Counted from the stretch's first letter, positions 15,096 to 25,139 are shown. The stretch: 64,000 bases of DNA from Halalkalibacter oceani (GCF_023715705.1 NZ_JAMBOS010000001.1:124001-188000), one strand, 5' to 3'. Translations and numbers: made by a program. The notes: generated from the letters alone by a model not told the origin.

Positions 15096-18000
15096 ATGGA
15101 GGGTTTAACGACGATTAAGAAAGTGCTCGTAGCAAACCGGGGAGAAATTGCAATTCGGATTTTCCGGGCGTGTACAGAATTACATATTCGTACGGTGGCA
15201 ATTTACTCTAAAGAGGATACAGGAGCCTTTCACCGTTATAAGGCAGATGAAGCTTATTTGGTCGGTGAAGGGAAAAAACCGATCGACGCCTATCTCGATA
15301 TTGAGGGGATCATTGAAATTGCCAAGCTGCAGGAAGTGGATGCGATTCATCCGGGCTATGGCTTTTTATCTGAAAATATCGAATTTGCGAAACGTTGCGA
15401 GGAAGAAGGGATTATTTTTATCGGGCCGGAATTAGAGCATCTCGTGATGTTTGGCGATAAGGTTCAGGCGCGGCAGCAGGCAATCAAAGCCGACCTTCCC
15501 GTCATCCCGGGAAGTGACGGACCGGTAAACAGCATCGCCGATGTTCAGGCATTCGCTGATCAACACGGCTATCCTTTTATTATTAAAGCCTCGCTTGGCG
15601 GCGGTGGACGGGGAATGAGAATCGTCAAGTCGGCCGCTGATTTGCAGGAATCGTATGAACGAGCCAAGTCCGAAGCGAAATCTGCTTTCGGCAATGATGA
15701 AGTCTACGTCGAGAAGTTTATCGAAAATCCGAAGCATATTGAAGTGCAGATTCTTGCCGATAAGCATGGTGAAATCGTTCATCTATATGAGCGCGATTGC
15801 TCGGTGCAGCGCCGCCATCAAAAAGTAGTAGAAGTAGCGCCAAGTGTCTCGCTGTCTGATGAGGTACGGGAAAATATTTGCGATGCGGCTGTAAAATTAA
15901 TGAAAAACGTCCAATATGTGAATGCCGGAACGGTTGAGTTTCTCGTGACCGAAAGTGGAGAGTTTTATTTTATAGAAGTCAATCCGCGCGTGCAGGTGGA
16001 ACATACGATCACCGAAATGATCACGGGCATCGATATCGTCCAGTCGCAGCTTTTTATCGCTGACGGCGAGCCTCTCCATGGCCCGCGGCTCGGTATTCCA
16101 CAGCAAGATGACATCATCTGCCACGGCTACGCGATCCAGTCAAGGGTGACGACGGAGGATCCGGGCAATGGCTTCCTCCCGGATACAGGGCGGATTAATG
16201 CGTACCGCTCCGGCGGCGGGTTCGGCGTGCGGCTTGATGCCGGCAACGGCTTTCAGGGAGCGGTGATTACGCCTTATTATGATTCGCTGCTCGTTAAGGT
16301 TTCGACGTGGGCGCTGACCTTCGAAAGCGCCGCGGCGAAAATGGTGAGGAATCTGAAGGAATTTAGAATTCGCGGCATTAAAACCAATATTGCCTTTTTG
16401 GAAAATGTCGTGACGCACCGGAATTTCCTTTCGGGCGAATACAATACATCTTTTATTGATACGACACCTGAGCTGTTTGTCTTTCCAAAGCGGAAAGACC
16501 GCGGGACGAAGATGCTGTCCTTTATCGGCGAGACGATTATCAACGGTTATCCAGGGCTGGAAAAAGTGAAAAAGCCGGTGCTGACAAAGGCTGTTGTGCC
16601 GAAGCTCAAATATACGGAACCGATTCCGGCCGGAACAAAACAGCTGCTTGATGAGCACGGCGCCGAAGGACTGACGAAGTGGGTCAAGGAGCAAAGCAAT
16701 GTCTTATTGACGGATACGACGTTCCGCGACGCTCATCAATCACTGCTTGCGACGAGAATCAGAACCCATGATTTGAAGCAAATCGCTGAGCCGACAGCGC
16801 GGATGCTGCCAAATCTGTTTTCGATGGAAATGTGGGGCGGGGCGACGTTCGATGTAACGATGCGCTTCCTTCATGAAGATCCGTGGGAACGGCTATTGAC
16901 GCTGCGCAAGCAAATGCCGAATTTGTTGTTCCAAATGCTGTTGCGCGCTTCCAACGCGGTCGGATACACGAATTATCCTGACAATGTCATCGAAGAGTTT
17001 GTCGAGAAGTCAGCGGCGGCTGGCATTGATGTTTTCCGCATTTTCGACAGCTTAAACTGGGTCGAGGGGATGCGGCTGGCAATTGATGCCGTCGGTAACA
17101 GTGGGAAGGTGGCGGAAGCCGCGATCTGCTATACGGGAGATATTCTCGATTCGGCTCGCCCGAAATATGATTTGGCTTATTACCGGAATTTGGCGAAGGA
17201 ACTGGAGCAGGCCGGGGCCCATATTCTCGGGATCAAGGATATGGCCGGTCTGTTAAAGCCGGAAGCGGCCTATCAGCTGATTACGGAGCTGAAAGCGGCG
17301 GTGGATATCCCGGTTCATCTTCATACTCATGATACGAGCGGGAATGGCGTGTACATGTACGCGAAAGCAATAGAAGCCGGAGTGGACATCGTCGATGTGG
17401 CGGTCAGCTCGATGGCCGGTCTGACGTCGCAGCCGAGTGCGAACAGCTTATATTATGCGCTCAGCGGGACGAAGCGCCAGCCTGATGTCGATATCGACGC
17501 GCTCGAGCAGCTCGCTGAATTTTGGGAAGGGACGCGCTCCTTTTATGCCGGCTTTGAAAGCGGGATGAATGCGCCGCATACGGAGGTGTACGAGCATGAA
17601 ATGCCGGGCGGGCAATACAGCAACCTCCAGCAGCAGGCGAAAGCGGTTGGTCTCGGCTCGCGCTGGAATGAAGTAAAGAAAATGTACCGTACGGTTAATG
17701 ACATGTTCGGCGATATCGTCAAAGTCACACCATCGTCGAAAGTGGTCGGCGATATGGCGTTATACATGGTGCAAAATGACTTGACAGAGCAGGATGTGTA
17801 TGAAAAAGGAGATAAACTCGACTTTCCGGATTCCGTTGTGGAACTGTTTCAAGGTCAGCTCGGCAAGCCATATCAAGGCTTTCCAAAAAAACTGCAGGAC
17901 ATTATTTTAAAAGGACGCAAACAACTGGAAGGCCGGCCGGGGGAATCAATGCCGCCAGTTGATTTTGAACAGATCCAGAAGGAGCTGTTTGAGAAGCTCG

Positions 18001-18551
18001 GCCGTCAAATAACAAGCCATGATCTGCTGTCATATGCACTGTACCCTAAGGTATTTCTCGACTTTGAACAATTCCGGCAGCAGTTTGGCGATGTTTCGGT
18101 GTTGGATACGCCAACCTTTTTCTACGGGCTGCGTCTCGGGGAAGAAATTGAAGTGGAAATTGAACAAGGAAAAACGCTGATTGTGAAGCTCGTTTCGATT
18201 TCTAAGCCGAAGGATGATGGCACCCGGATTGTTTACTTTGAGCTGAACGGTCAGCCGCGTGAAGTGGTGATCAAGGATCTTAATGTTGAAACAAAAACAA
18301 TCGCCCGTCCAAAAGTCGATCAGAGCAATCCAAATCAAATCGGCGCTTCCATGCCGGGAACGGTTGTAAAAACGCTCGTTGAAAAAGGAGACAAAGTCAA
18401 AAAAGGTGATCACCTGATGATTACCGAAGCGATGAAGATGGAAACGACAGTTCAGGCTCAGTTTGATGGTGTCGTTGAAAATGTTTATGTGGAAAGCGGT
18501 GAACCGATTTTAACAGGGGATTTGCTGATCGAAGTCACTCCTGTCCAATAA
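15096..18551 (+). CDS. pycA: Pyruvate carboxylase
   Basis: A 1151-residue multidomain enzyme (B. subtilis PycA has 1148) converting pyruvate and bicarbonate to oxaloacetate with ATP and biotin. Domain order: biotin carboxylase (residues 1-460; KVLVANRGEIAIRI, ATP loop GGGGRGMR, EVNPRVQVEHTITE), carboxyltransferase (about 530-830; TTFRDAHQSLLATR, metal ligands in HLHTHDTSGNG), allosteric linker, and C-terminal biotinyl domain with EAMKMET, whose Lys carries biotin. ATG 15096 follows GAGGAGG at 5 nt; earlier in-frame starts lack a site. It replenishes oxaloacetate for the TCA cycle. Confidence 0.97.
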   Translation: MEGLTTIKKVLVANRGEIAIRIFRACTELHIRTVAIYSKEDTGAFHRYKADEAYLVGEGKKPIDAYLDIEGIIEIAKLQEVDAIHPGYGFLSENIEFAKRCEEEGIIFIGPELEHLVMFGDKVQARQQAIKADLPVIPGSDGPVNSIADVQAFADQHGYPFIIKASLGGGGRGMRIVKSAADLQESYERAKSEAKSAFGNDEVYVEKFIENPKHIEVQILADKHGEIVHLYERDCSVQRRHQKVVEVAPSVSLSDEVRENICDAAVKLMKNVQYVNAGTVEFLVTESGEFYFIEVNPRVQVEHTITEMITGIDIVQSQLFIADGEPLHGPRLGIPQQDDIICHGYAIQSRVTTEDPGNGFLPDTGRINAYRSGGGFGVRLDAGNGFQGAVITPYYDSLLVKVSTWALTFESAAAKMVRNLKEFRIRGIKTNIAFLENVVTHRNFLSGEYNTSFIDTTPELFVFPKRKDRGTKMLSFIGETIINGYPGLEKVKKPVLTKAVVPKLKYTEPIPAGTKQLLDEHGAEGLTKWVKEQSNVLLTDTTFRDAHQSLLATRIRTHDLKQIAEPTARMLPNLFSMEMWGGATFDVTMRFLHEDPWERLLTLRKQMPNLLFQMLLRASNAVGYTNYPDNVIEEFVEKSAAAGIDVFRIFDSLNWVEGMRLAIDAVGNSGKVAEAAICYTGDILDSARPKYDLAYYRNLAKELEQAGAHILGIKDMAGLLKPEAAYQLITELKAAVDIPVHLHTHDTSGNGVYMYAKAIEAGVDIVDVAVSSMAGLTSQPSANSLYYALSGTKRQPDVDIDALEQLAEFWEGTRSFYAGFESGMNAPHTEVYEHEMPGGQYSNLQQQAKAVGLGSRWNEVKKMYRTVNDMFGDIVKVTPSSKVVGDMALYMVQNDLTEQDVYEKGDKLDFPDSVVELFQGQLGKPYQGFPKKLQDIILKGRKQLEGRPGESMPPVDFEQIQKELFEKLGRQITSHDLLSYALYPKVFLDFEQFRQQFGDVSVLDTPTFFYGLRLGEEIEVEIEQGKTLIVKLVSISKPKDDGTRIVYFELNGQPREVVIKDLNVETKTIARPKVDQSNPNQIGASMPGTVVKTLVEKGDKVKKGDHLMITEAMKMETTVQAQFDGVVENVYVESGEPILTGDLLIEVTPVQ

Positions 18552-18637
18552 GAGGAGAAAAGCTCTGCGCCTTGCTTCAAGCCGGGACAAAGGTTATTTG
18601 TATCCTTGCCCAGCTCTTACGCAATATACGGAACTGG

Positions 18638-18681
18638 AAGCTGCTGAAAAAGTTCAATTTTCACTTTTCAGCAGCTTTTTT
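18638..18681 (+). terminator. Terminator of pycA (AAGCTGCTGAAAA stem)
   Basis: AAGCTGCTGAAAAGT-type stem closing with ACTTTTCAGCAGCTT and a T-run. It is one of four near-identical terminators in the window, and is followed 15 nt later by the inverted GAGACAAAACTGGC motif. Confidence 0.85.
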
Positions 18682-18783
18682 GTAATGAGGTAGCTCAAAG
18701 CCAGTTTTGTCTCACCCGTTTCTCATGCTCAGGCGACCTTCGCCAGCGGTATAAGAATAAACAATAATGGGTATGAATGACAA

Positions 18784-18821
18784 GAGGATACCCTCGGCTT
18801 TACAGGCCGCAGGATATCCTC
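18784..18821 (-). terminator. Possible terminator of ctaA
   Basis: GAGGATA pairs with TATCCTC, with an inner GGC/GCC stem. It lies 10 nt after the ctaA stop on the minus strand, but there is no clear U-run. Confidence 0.5.
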
Positions 18822-18831
18822 ATGGAACTGG

Positions 18832-19731
18832 TCAATACGCCCGCTTGCGAAATAAAATCATTGCAAGGTAGCAAAGGGCGGAAAATAATGTTGAGATAAT
18901 GAGAGCGTGCATCAAGCCGACTGTCAAAATCTGATTTTGTGTAAAGACGACGGATACTCCGCTAATGAGCTGCGCTGTAACAAGCAGGAAGCAGATCACA
19001 CTGATCCAGACAAGCAACCGCTGCGTTTTGTAATGACGCAGCACCCAGACCATCATCACGAATAAAAGGATTAAAAGAAGAATACCCGTAACACGGTGGA
19101 TGAAATGAGCGCCGACAGGACCGGTTAATCCCGGGAACAGTTGTCCGTTACAAAGGGGAAAGCCGGCACAGGATAGGGTAGCTTCGGTATGCTTTACATA
19201 CGCTCCTGTATAAATAACAGCATAGCAGTATGTAATGACAATAAAGAAAAAGGCTTTAAATCGTTTAGTTACGTGCACGGTCACTGGCCGCTCCTTTCCA
19301 TCTTCAAAGGAAAGAATGGTTAAAAGCACGACGGATGCGAGTGACATCGCTGAGATACCGAAATGAAGGGCGAGAATCGTGTTGGATTGACCGAATACGA
19401 CCGCGCCGGCTCCGAGCAAACCTTGGAAAATAATTAAGATGACGGATAGAATGGCCATCAGCCGCGCTTCCTTGACATGCTTCAGCTGCTTCCACGACCA
19501 GATGGCAAGGACGATAATCATCGCGCCAACCAGGCCGGAAACGATCCGATGACTGTATTCGATAATCGTTTCGATTGCCGGACTTGTCGGGATCACTTCG
19601 CCGAAGCAGAGCGGCCAGGTTGCTCCACATCCTTCACCGGATCCCGTTTTTGTAACAAGTGCTCCCTGAAGGAGGACGATAAGAATACCAATTGAGGTCA
19701 GAATGCCATAAATCTTTAATTTTCTATGCAT
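18832..19731 (-). CDS. ctaA: Haem A synthase CtaA
   Basis: A 299-residue integral membrane protein with eight predicted helices in two homologous four-helix bundles. The haem-ligand and conserved acidic motifs are visible: GSGEGCGATWPLCFG (first cysteine pair), IEYSHRIVSG (His), LHFGISAMSL, CAGFPLCNG (second cysteine pair) and HFIHRVTG. It oxidises haem O to haem A for the caa3 oxidase encoded downstream of ctaB. ATG 19731. It is divergent from ctaB, as in B. subtilis, where the pair responds to ResD. Confidence 0.95.
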   Translation of the reverse strand: MHRKLKIYGILTSIGILIVLLQGALVTKTGSGEGCGATWPLCFGEVIPTSPAIETIIEYSHRIVSGLVGAMIIVLAIWSWKQLKHVKEARLMAILSVILIIFQGLLGAGAVVFGQSNTILALHFGISAMSLASVVLLTILSFEDGKERPVTVHVTKRFKAFFFIVITYCYAVIYTGAYVKHTEATLSCAGFPLCNGQLFPGLTGPVGAHFIHRVTGILLLILLFVMMVWVLRHYKTQRLLVWISVICFLLVTAQLISGVSVVFTQNQILTVGLMHALIISTLFSALCYLAMILFRKRAY

Positions 19732-19859
19732 TCACTCCACCTTTCTTTCTATTTCGAAATGTAAGCCGAAAAAGGAAAACAAACCTTTTTGAATACCCTC
19801 TATAAAATTGGTGAAAAATATGCTAGAGTAGGCAAGGGCATTAGATCGCTCAAATTGAT

Positions 19860-19887
19860 CTTATAGAATATCGGACATAAAAGTCAA
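19860..19887 (-). promoter_or_regulatory. Candidate ctaA promoter
   Basis: On the minus strand TTGACT (19882-19887) and TATAAG (19860-19865) are separated by 16 bp. It gives a leader of about 120 nt. Confidence 0.5.
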
Positions 19888-19955
19888 TTTAGCCTGAGTG
19901 AAATTTTTATGGCATTTACAGCAAATGTGAAGATAATGTGAAACTCAGGATTTTA

Positions 19956-19984
19956 ATGAAACGGAGTAGAATTTGATATATAAT
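19956..19984 (+). promoter_or_regulatory. Candidate ctaB promoter
   Basis: ATGAAA (19956-19961) and a consensus TATAAT (19979-19984) at 17-bp spacing. The weak -35 would fit an activator-dependent promoter. Confidence 0.5.
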
Positions 19985-20032
19985 GTGATTGTGACAGATA
20001 TTAGGGGAGCTAACATTCGCCTAATTTATTTT

Positions 20033-20067
20033 TTGTAGAAGAGTATTAAAGAAGGTTAATTCTACAA
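20033..20067 (+). promoter_or_regulatory. Inverted repeat in the ctaB leader
   Basis: TTGTAGAA and TTCTACAA form perfect 8-bp arms with a 19-nt loop. The 3' arm abuts the AAAGGGGG ribosome binding site of ctaB, so as RNA it could modulate translation; as DNA it could be an operator. Confidence 0.45.
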
Positions 20068-20083
20068 AGGGGGTGAAGATTTG

Positions 20084-21016
20084 ATGAATAAGACCAATAC
20101 TGCTTTTGAAGCAACGGATGTGATGTCAGAGCCACCAGTTGCCACTACGCAGCAAAGGTCGTGGAAAGATTATTTAGTACTTGCCAAGCAAGGAATCGTA
20201 ACTTCCAACTTACTTACGACATTTGCCGGTATTTATTTAGCAGCTGTGTATACAAGCAATGGAATCGGAGCACATTTGGATGCCATGGTTTTTGGTTTGT
20301 TAGGTGCAGCGCTTGTAATGGCAGGAGGCTGTACATTAAATAACTATATTGATCGTGATATTGACCATATTATGGAACGAACGAAAGAACGTCCGACAGT
20401 AACTGGACGGTTTTCAGCCAATCATGTTTTACTGGTTGGGTTATTGCAGGCGGCTCTTGGACTTGTTTTCCTTGCTTTGACGACACCGACTGCTGCTGTC
20501 ATTGGTCTGATCGGGCTTTTTATTTACGTCGTTTTATATACGATGTGGACAAAGCGCACGACAACCCTTAATACGATTGTAGGTAGTTTCTCAGGTGCTG
20601 TTCCGCCACTTATTGGCTGGGCGGCGATTGATGGAAGCCTTCATTCTTATGCATGGCTGTTATTTTTTATTATGTTTTTCTGGCAACCGCCGCATTTTCT
20701 CGCACTGGCAATGAAGCGCGTCGAAGAGTACCGGGCTGCCGGAATTCCGATGCTTCCAGTTGTTGCCGGGTTTGCGATGACAAAGCGTCAAATAGTTGTC
20801 TATGTAGCAGCATTGTTGCCTGTCTCTCTTATGCTCTATCCCTTTGGCACTGTTTACACAATCGTGGCCGCTGTGCTTGGGCTTGGCTGGTTAGTTCTTG
20901 GCATTGCCGGCTTTAAGATGAAAGATGATATAAAATGGGCCAGACTGATGTTTGTCTACTCATTAAACTACTTAACCATTCTATTTGTTCTAATGGTCAT
21001 TGTTCACCTCTTTTAA
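20084..21016 (+). CDS. ctaB: Protohaem IX farnesyltransferase (haem O synthase) CtaB
   Basis: An integral membrane prenyltransferase of the UbiA family with about nine helices. The Asp-rich motif [15 protein letters not shown] (residues 86-100) binds the prenyl diphosphate, and a second motif follows at [10 protein letters not shown]. It converts haem B to haem O, the substrate of CtaA. TTG 20081 directly precedes ATG 20084 and both are compatible with the AAAGGGGG site; I take the ATG. It leads the ctaBCDEF operon. Confidence 0.93.
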   Translation: MNKTNTAFEATDVMSEPPVATTQQRSWKDYLVLAKQGIVTSNLLTTFAGIYLAAVYTSNGIGAHLDAMVFGLLGAALVMAGGCTLNNYIDRDIDHIMERTKERPTVTGRFSANHVLLVGLLQAALGLVFLALTTPTAAVIGLIGLFIYVVLYTMWTKRTTTLNTIVGSFSGAVPPLIGWAAIDGSLHSYAWLLFFIMFFWQPPHFLALAMKRVEEYRAAGIPMLPVVAGFAMTKRQIVVYVAALLPVSLMLYPFGTVYTIVAAVLGLGWLVLGIAGFKMKDDIKWARLMFVYSLNYLTILFVLMVIVHLF

Positions 21017-21091
21017 GTGAAGGAACGATGATTATAGATATAACTATTTGTAGTGATGAGCTACGTTATGAAAGTGAGGTTGGATTGTCAG

Positions 21092-22129
21092 ATGAAACTA
21101 AGGAAAACCGTATGGCGTTTTCTACCTCTCTCATTGTTAGTCTTTTTGCTAACTGGCTGTCTGGGAGAAACAAACTTAACTGCCCTCGATCCAAAGGGGC
21201 CGCAGTCACAATGGATTTTTGACAAAATGCTTTTATCTTTGTATATTATGGCATTTGTCACAATTGTCGTATTTGCAATCTTTTTCATTATCCTTGCAAA
21301 GTATCGTCGTAAAGCTGGTGACGATGAGCTTCCTAAACAAGTTCACGGGAGTACGGCACTGGAAATCACATGGACAGTTATTCCCATTATCCTGCTAATC
21401 ATTTTAGCTGTTCCAACAATTACGGGAACATTTATGATGGCAGATGACGAACCGGATCCTGAAGTTGGGGAGAATACTGTCGAAATTAAAGTAACAGGTC
21501 ACCAGTTCTGGTGGCAGTTTGATTATGAAAATGAAGGATTTACTGCTGGTCAGGAAGTGTACATACCTGTCGGTGAGAAGGTGCTATTTGAATTGCATGC
21601 ACAAGATGTTATGCACTCCTTCTGGGTTCCGGCATTAGGTGGTAAGATTGACACGATTCCTGGTATTACGAACTCTATTTGGTTAGAAGCGGATGAGCCA
21701 GGCACTTATAAAGGGAAGTGTGCCGAGCTCTGTGGTCCTGCTCATGCCTTGATGGACTTCAAAGTCATCGCCTTGGAGCGACCTGAGTATGATCAATGGG
21801 TTGCAAACATGCAGGCTGAAGTTGAAGAGCCGACGGATGCCCTTGCTCAGCAAGGTCGCGAGCTTTTCGGCGCTGACGGCTTAAGCTGTATTAGCTGTCA
21901 CGCTGTCGGTGGAACCGGTACTGCTGCTGGGCCGGCGCTGACGAACTTTGCTGATCGTGAGGTTATTGCGGGTTATCTTGAAAATGATGATGAAAATCTT
22001 GCTGCGTGGATTCGTGATCCGGCGTCATTGAAGCAAGGGAATAACATGCCTTCTTTCCCGCAAATTAGTGACGAAGAAATGGAAGCACTTATTGCTTACC
22101 TTCGTTCGCTATCTGTGAATGAACAATAA
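21092..22129 (+). CDS. ctaC: Cytochrome c oxidase subunit II with fused cytochrome c domain (CtaC)
   Basis: A 345-residue lipoprotein. The signal ends in the lipobox LTGC (after MKLRKTVWRFLPLSLLVFL). Two membrane helices follow (about 47-70 and 88-110), then the CuA cupredoxin domain with CAELCGPAHALM ligands, and a C-terminal cytochrome c domain with CISCH and a distal Met, as in caa3-type oxidases. It takes electrons from cytochrome c. I prefer ATG 21092 because it yields a clean lipoprotein signal; frames from 21053 add an implausible leader. Confidence 0.93.
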   Translation: MKLRKTVWRFLPLSLLVFLLTGCLGETNLTALDPKGPQSQWIFDKMLLSLYIMAFVTIVVFAIFFIILAKYRRKAGDDELPKQVHGSTALEITWTVIPIILLIILAVPTITGTFMMADDEPDPEVGENTVEIKVTGHQFWWQFDYENEGFTAGQEVYIPVGEKVLFELHAQDVMHSFWVPALGGKIDTIPGITNSIWLEADEPGTYKGKCAELCGPAHALMDFKVIALERPEYDQWVANMQAEVEEPTDALAQQGRELFGADGLSCISCHAVGGTGTAAGPALTNFADREVIAGYLENDDENLAAWIRDPASLKQGNNMPSFPQISDEEMEALIAYLRSLSVNEQ

Positions 22130-22160
22130 AGACAAATTGAAAAAAGAGGAGGTTAACCCT

Positions 22161-24032
22161 TTGGCTACACATAAACAGGAAAAAAGCGTCGTCTGGGATT
22201 GGTTAACAACGGTTGATCATAAAAAACTTGGTATAATGTACTTGATCGCCGGGGCGCTTTTCTTTGTTAAAGCTGGTGTAATGGCGCTTTTTATGCGGAT
22301 CCAGCTCATGTATCCTCAAATGGATTTCTTAAGTGGGCAAACATTTAACGAATTCATTACGATGCATGGTACAATCATGCTCTTTTTAGCGGCTACACCT
22401 TTGTTATTCGGGTTTATGAACTTTGTGATTCCCCTCCAAATCGGAGCGCGGGATGTGGCGTTTCCATTTGTAAACGCCCTTGGCTTCTGGATTTTCATGG
22501 CCGGTGGACTTTTGCTTAGCACAAGCTGGTTCTTTGGCGGCGGTCCGGATGCTGGTTGGACAGCGTATGTTCCGTTATCAAGCCGTGATTATGCCGGACT
22601 TGGGTTGGATTTTTACGTGCTCGGTCTTCAAGTAGCGGGTATTGGTACGCTTGTATCAGCGATTAACTTTCTAGTAACGATTGTGAACATGCGTGCTCCT
22701 GGTATGACAATGATGCGTTTACCATTGTTTGTCTGGACATCGTTTGTTACATCAACATTGATTTTATTTGCTTTCACACCACTTGCTGCTGGCCTTGCTC
22801 TTCTTATGCTTGACCGTCTCTTTGATGGGCAGTTCTTCATACCGAGCATGGGGGGGAACGTTGTACTCTGGCAGCATATTTTCTGGATTTTTGGTCACCC
22901 TGAGGTATATATTCTTGTATTGCCGGCCTTCGGTATTATTTCAGAAGTTATTCCGGCCTTCTCAAGAAAGCGTTTGTTCGGTTATACAGCGATGGTATTT
23001 GCGACAATGATCATCGCCTTCCTAGGCTTCATGGTTTGGGCTCACCACATGTTTACAGTGGGTATGGGACCTGTTGCAAACTCCATTTTTGCGGTGGCGA
23101 CGATGACAATCGCCGTTCCGACCGGGATTAAGATCTTTAACTGGCTTTTCACGATGTGGGGCGGGAAGATTACATTTAATACAGCGATGCTGTTTGCTTC
23201 TTCTTTCGTACCGACATTCGTACTTGGTGGGGTCACAGGGGTTATGCTTGCGATGGCGCCGGTCGACTACCTGTATCATGACACATATTTTGTTGTTGCT
23301 CACTTCCATTACATTATCGTTGGTGGTATCGTTCTTGCATTATTTGCCGGATTATTTTACTGGTATCCGAAAATGTTCGGTCATAAGTTGAATGAAACGC
23401 TTGGTAAGCTGTTTTTCTGGATTTTCTATATCGGCTTCCATTTAACATTCTTTGTTCAACATTTGCTAGGACTAATGGGTATGCCGCGTCGTGTATACAC
23501 GTATCTTGGCGACCAAGGGCTTGATGCCTTTAACTTTATCAGTACGATCGGGACATTCTTCATGTCAACAGCGGTCATTATCCTGGTAATTAACATCATT
23601 TACTCTGCGTACAAAGGAGAGCGCGTCACAGTTGCTGACCCTTGGGATGCTCGTACACTTGAATGGTCAATTCCAACTCCAGTACCTGAGTATAATTTTG
23701 CACAAACTCCACAGATTCGTTCTTTGGATCCACTTTTCTACGAAAAGGTGCATGGTGACGGGACAATGAAGCCGGCTGAACCGCTAGGTGAGATTCATAT
23801 GCCGAACGGCTCCATTTTACCATTAATTATGGCAGTTGGTCTTTACTTTGCTGGTTTTGGCTTTATCATGCTAAACATGGAAAATCCGCTTATTAATCCT
23901 TGGATTGTAGCGGTTGGCGGTTTGGCGATTACATTCGGTTGTATGTTTATTCGTTCAGTCAAAGAAGACCACGGCTATCATATTCCTGTGGAAACGATTA
24001 AAGCTGATTTGCAGTCGAAAGGAGGGAACTAA
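22161..24032 (+). CDS. ctaD: Cytochrome c oxidase subunit I (CtaD)
   Basis: The 623-residue catalytic subunit of the caa3 oxidase (B. subtilis CtaD has 622). Haem and CuB ligands are visible: MHGTIM (low-spin haem His), GHPEVYILVLPAFG (CuB His and cross-linked Tyr), WAHHMFT (CuB pair) and VAHFHYI (high- and low-spin haem His). The start is TTG 22161, 7 nt after AGAGGAGG; the ATG at 22119 would overlap ctaC and has no site. It reduces oxygen to water and pumps protons. Confidence 0.95.
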   Translation: MATHKQEKSVVWDWLTTVDHKKLGIMYLIAGALFFVKAGVMALFMRIQLMYPQMDFLSGQTFNEFITMHGTIMLFLAATPLLFGFMNFVIPLQIGARDVAFPFVNALGFWIFMAGGLLLSTSWFFGGGPDAGWTAYVPLSSRDYAGLGLDFYVLGLQVAGIGTLVSAINFLVTIVNMRAPGMTMMRLPLFVWTSFVTSTLILFAFTPLAAGLALLMLDRLFDGQFFIPSMGGNVVLWQHIFWIFGHPEVYILVLPAFGIISEVIPAFSRKRLFGYTAMVFATMIIAFLGFMVWAHHMFTVGMGPVANSIFAVATMTIAVPTGIKIFNWLFTMWGGKITFNTAMLFASSFVPTFVLGGVTGVMLAMAPVDYLYHDTYFVVAHFHYIIVGGIVLALFAGLFYWYPKMFGHKLNETLGKLFFWIFYIGFHLTFFVQHLLGLMGMPRRVYTYLGDQGLDAFNFISTIGTFFMSTAVIILVINIIYSAYKGERVTVADPWDARTLEWSIPTPVPEYNFAQTPQIRSLDPLFYEKVHGDGTMKPAEPLGEIHMPNGSILPLIMAVGLYFAGFGFIMLNMENPLINPWIVAVGGLAITFGCMFIRSVKEDHGYHIPVETIKADLQSKGGN

Positions 24033-24035
24033 GAA

Positions 24036-24653
24036 ATGGCGGGTGCAGTTGACACTTCAAAAGGGCTTCCTTCGCATCCTGAGAGAGCGACATTGGAAGG
24101 GAAAAACAAGTTTCTCGGTTTCTGGTTCTTCCTTGGTGGTGAAACAATTCTGTTTGCAACGTTCTTTGGAACGTACTTAGGGCTAAGAAATGGGATTGCT
24201 GATGGTCCATCTTCTCAGGAGATGTTCCAGCTCCCTTTAGTCTTTATTATGACAATGCTTCTTTTAACAAGTAGTTTGACGAGTGTGCTGGCAATGTTTG
24301 CTATGAAGAAAAATAATTTCGGCACTTTTAAAATCTGGATGTGGATTACAGTCCTGCTCGGACTTGGCTTCCTAGGATTCGAAATTTTTGAGTTCTATGA
24401 GTATGTCCTTCATGGATTCGGTTATACGACAAGTGCATTTTCTTCATCATTTTTCACATTGGTTGGTCTGCACGGAGCTCATGTAACCTTTGGATTGTTC
24501 TGGATTATGACGCTCCTCATTCGCTATAATAAGAGCGGAATTACGTTAACAAATGCTCCTAAATTTTATGTCGCCTCGTTATATTGGCACTTTATCGATG
24601 TAGTGTGGGTATTCATCTTCACTGTCGTTTATCTTATGGGAGTAGGAGGTTGA
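24036..24653 (+). CDS. ctaE: Cytochrome c oxidase subunit III (CtaE)
   Basis: A 205-residue membrane protein with five helices, matching the short bacterial subunit III. LGFWFFLGGETILFATFFGTYL with the conserved Glu and LHGAHVTFGLFWIM and WHFIDVVWVFIF near the C-terminus are typical. It supports the stability of subunit I. It starts 3 nt after ctaD with GGAGGG. Confidence 0.95.
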   Translation: MAGAVDTSKGLPSHPERATLEGKNKFLGFWFFLGGETILFATFFGTYLGLRNGIADGPSSQEMFQLPLVFIMTMLLLTSSLTSVLAMFAMKKNNFGTFKIWMWITVLLGLGFLGFEIFEFYEYVLHGFGYTTSAFSSSFFTLVGLHGAHVTFGLFWIMTLLIRYNKSGITLTNAPKFYVASLYWHFIDVVWVFIFTVVYLMGVGG

Positions 24654-24657
24654 TCGT

Positions 24658-25002
24658 ATGGCAGATAACTTAAGTCAACCATTTGAGAAAAGTGCAATGA
24701 CAGAAGAAGAAAAGCGTAAAACGAACAAAGAGATTCGTCGGCAAATTATTGTGTTTGCGTTAATGATCTTTTTGACGATTATTGCTTTTTTAGCGGTGAG
24801 TGCTGATATTATTCCAAGAACATTTGCCGTGCCGTTCATCTTGATTTTAGCTGTTATCCAGCTTGCGCTTCAGTTGCTGTTCTTCATGCATCTGAAAGAT
24901 AAGGATCACGGTTGGGCGACAGCATTTATGGTATCTGGAATCTTTGTTACGATGCCGACAATTGCTGCGCTAATGTTACTTCTTGGTGTTGTGAAATATT
25001 AA
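24658..25002 (+). CDS. ctaF: Cytochrome c oxidase subunit IV (CtaF)
   Basis: A 114-residue small subunit with a charged N-terminus and three helices, ending with FFMHLKDKDHGW before the last helix, the pattern of the CyoD/CtaF family. AGGAGG precedes the start. It is the last gene of the ctaBCDEF operon, closed by a terminator. Confidence 0.93.
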   Translation: MADNLSQPFEKSAMTEEEKRKTNKEIRRQIIVFALMIFLTIIAFLAVSADIIPRTFAVPFILILAVIQLALQLLFFMHLKDKDHGWATAFMVSGIFVTMPTIAALMLLLGVVKY

Positions 25003-25011
25003 GCTGATTTT

Positions 25012-25050
25012 AGAGGGCATCCGAAAGCGAACGCTTTTTGGATGCCCTCT
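25012..25050 (+). terminator. Terminator of the ctaB-F operon
   Basis: GAGGGCATCC pairs with GGATGCCCTC, with an inner AAAGCG/GCTTT stem. Confidence 0.85.
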
Positions 25051-25104
25051 GTCATGTTCATAAGATTGTAAATGCTTTAATTTTAGCAACGGCTGCCGGT
25101 CATG

Positions 25105-25110
25105 TATAAT
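25105..25110 (+). promoter_or_regulatory. -10 element of the DUF420 gene
   Basis: A consensus TATAAT lies 25 nt before the ribosome binding site; no convincing -35 at 17 bp (TTTAGC). Confidence 0.45.
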
Positions 25111-25139
25111 AGGAAAGAAAGAGAAAAGGAGTGATTCAT

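Larger units (their letters stand above)
19732..20080. other. Divergent ctaA-ctaB control region
   Basis: This 349-nt region carries outward promoters for both genes and an inverted repeat before the ctaB ribosome binding site. AT-rich TTTAC/AATGTGA-like stretches at 19900-19990 could hold ResD sites, but I cannot define one. Confidence 0.6.
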
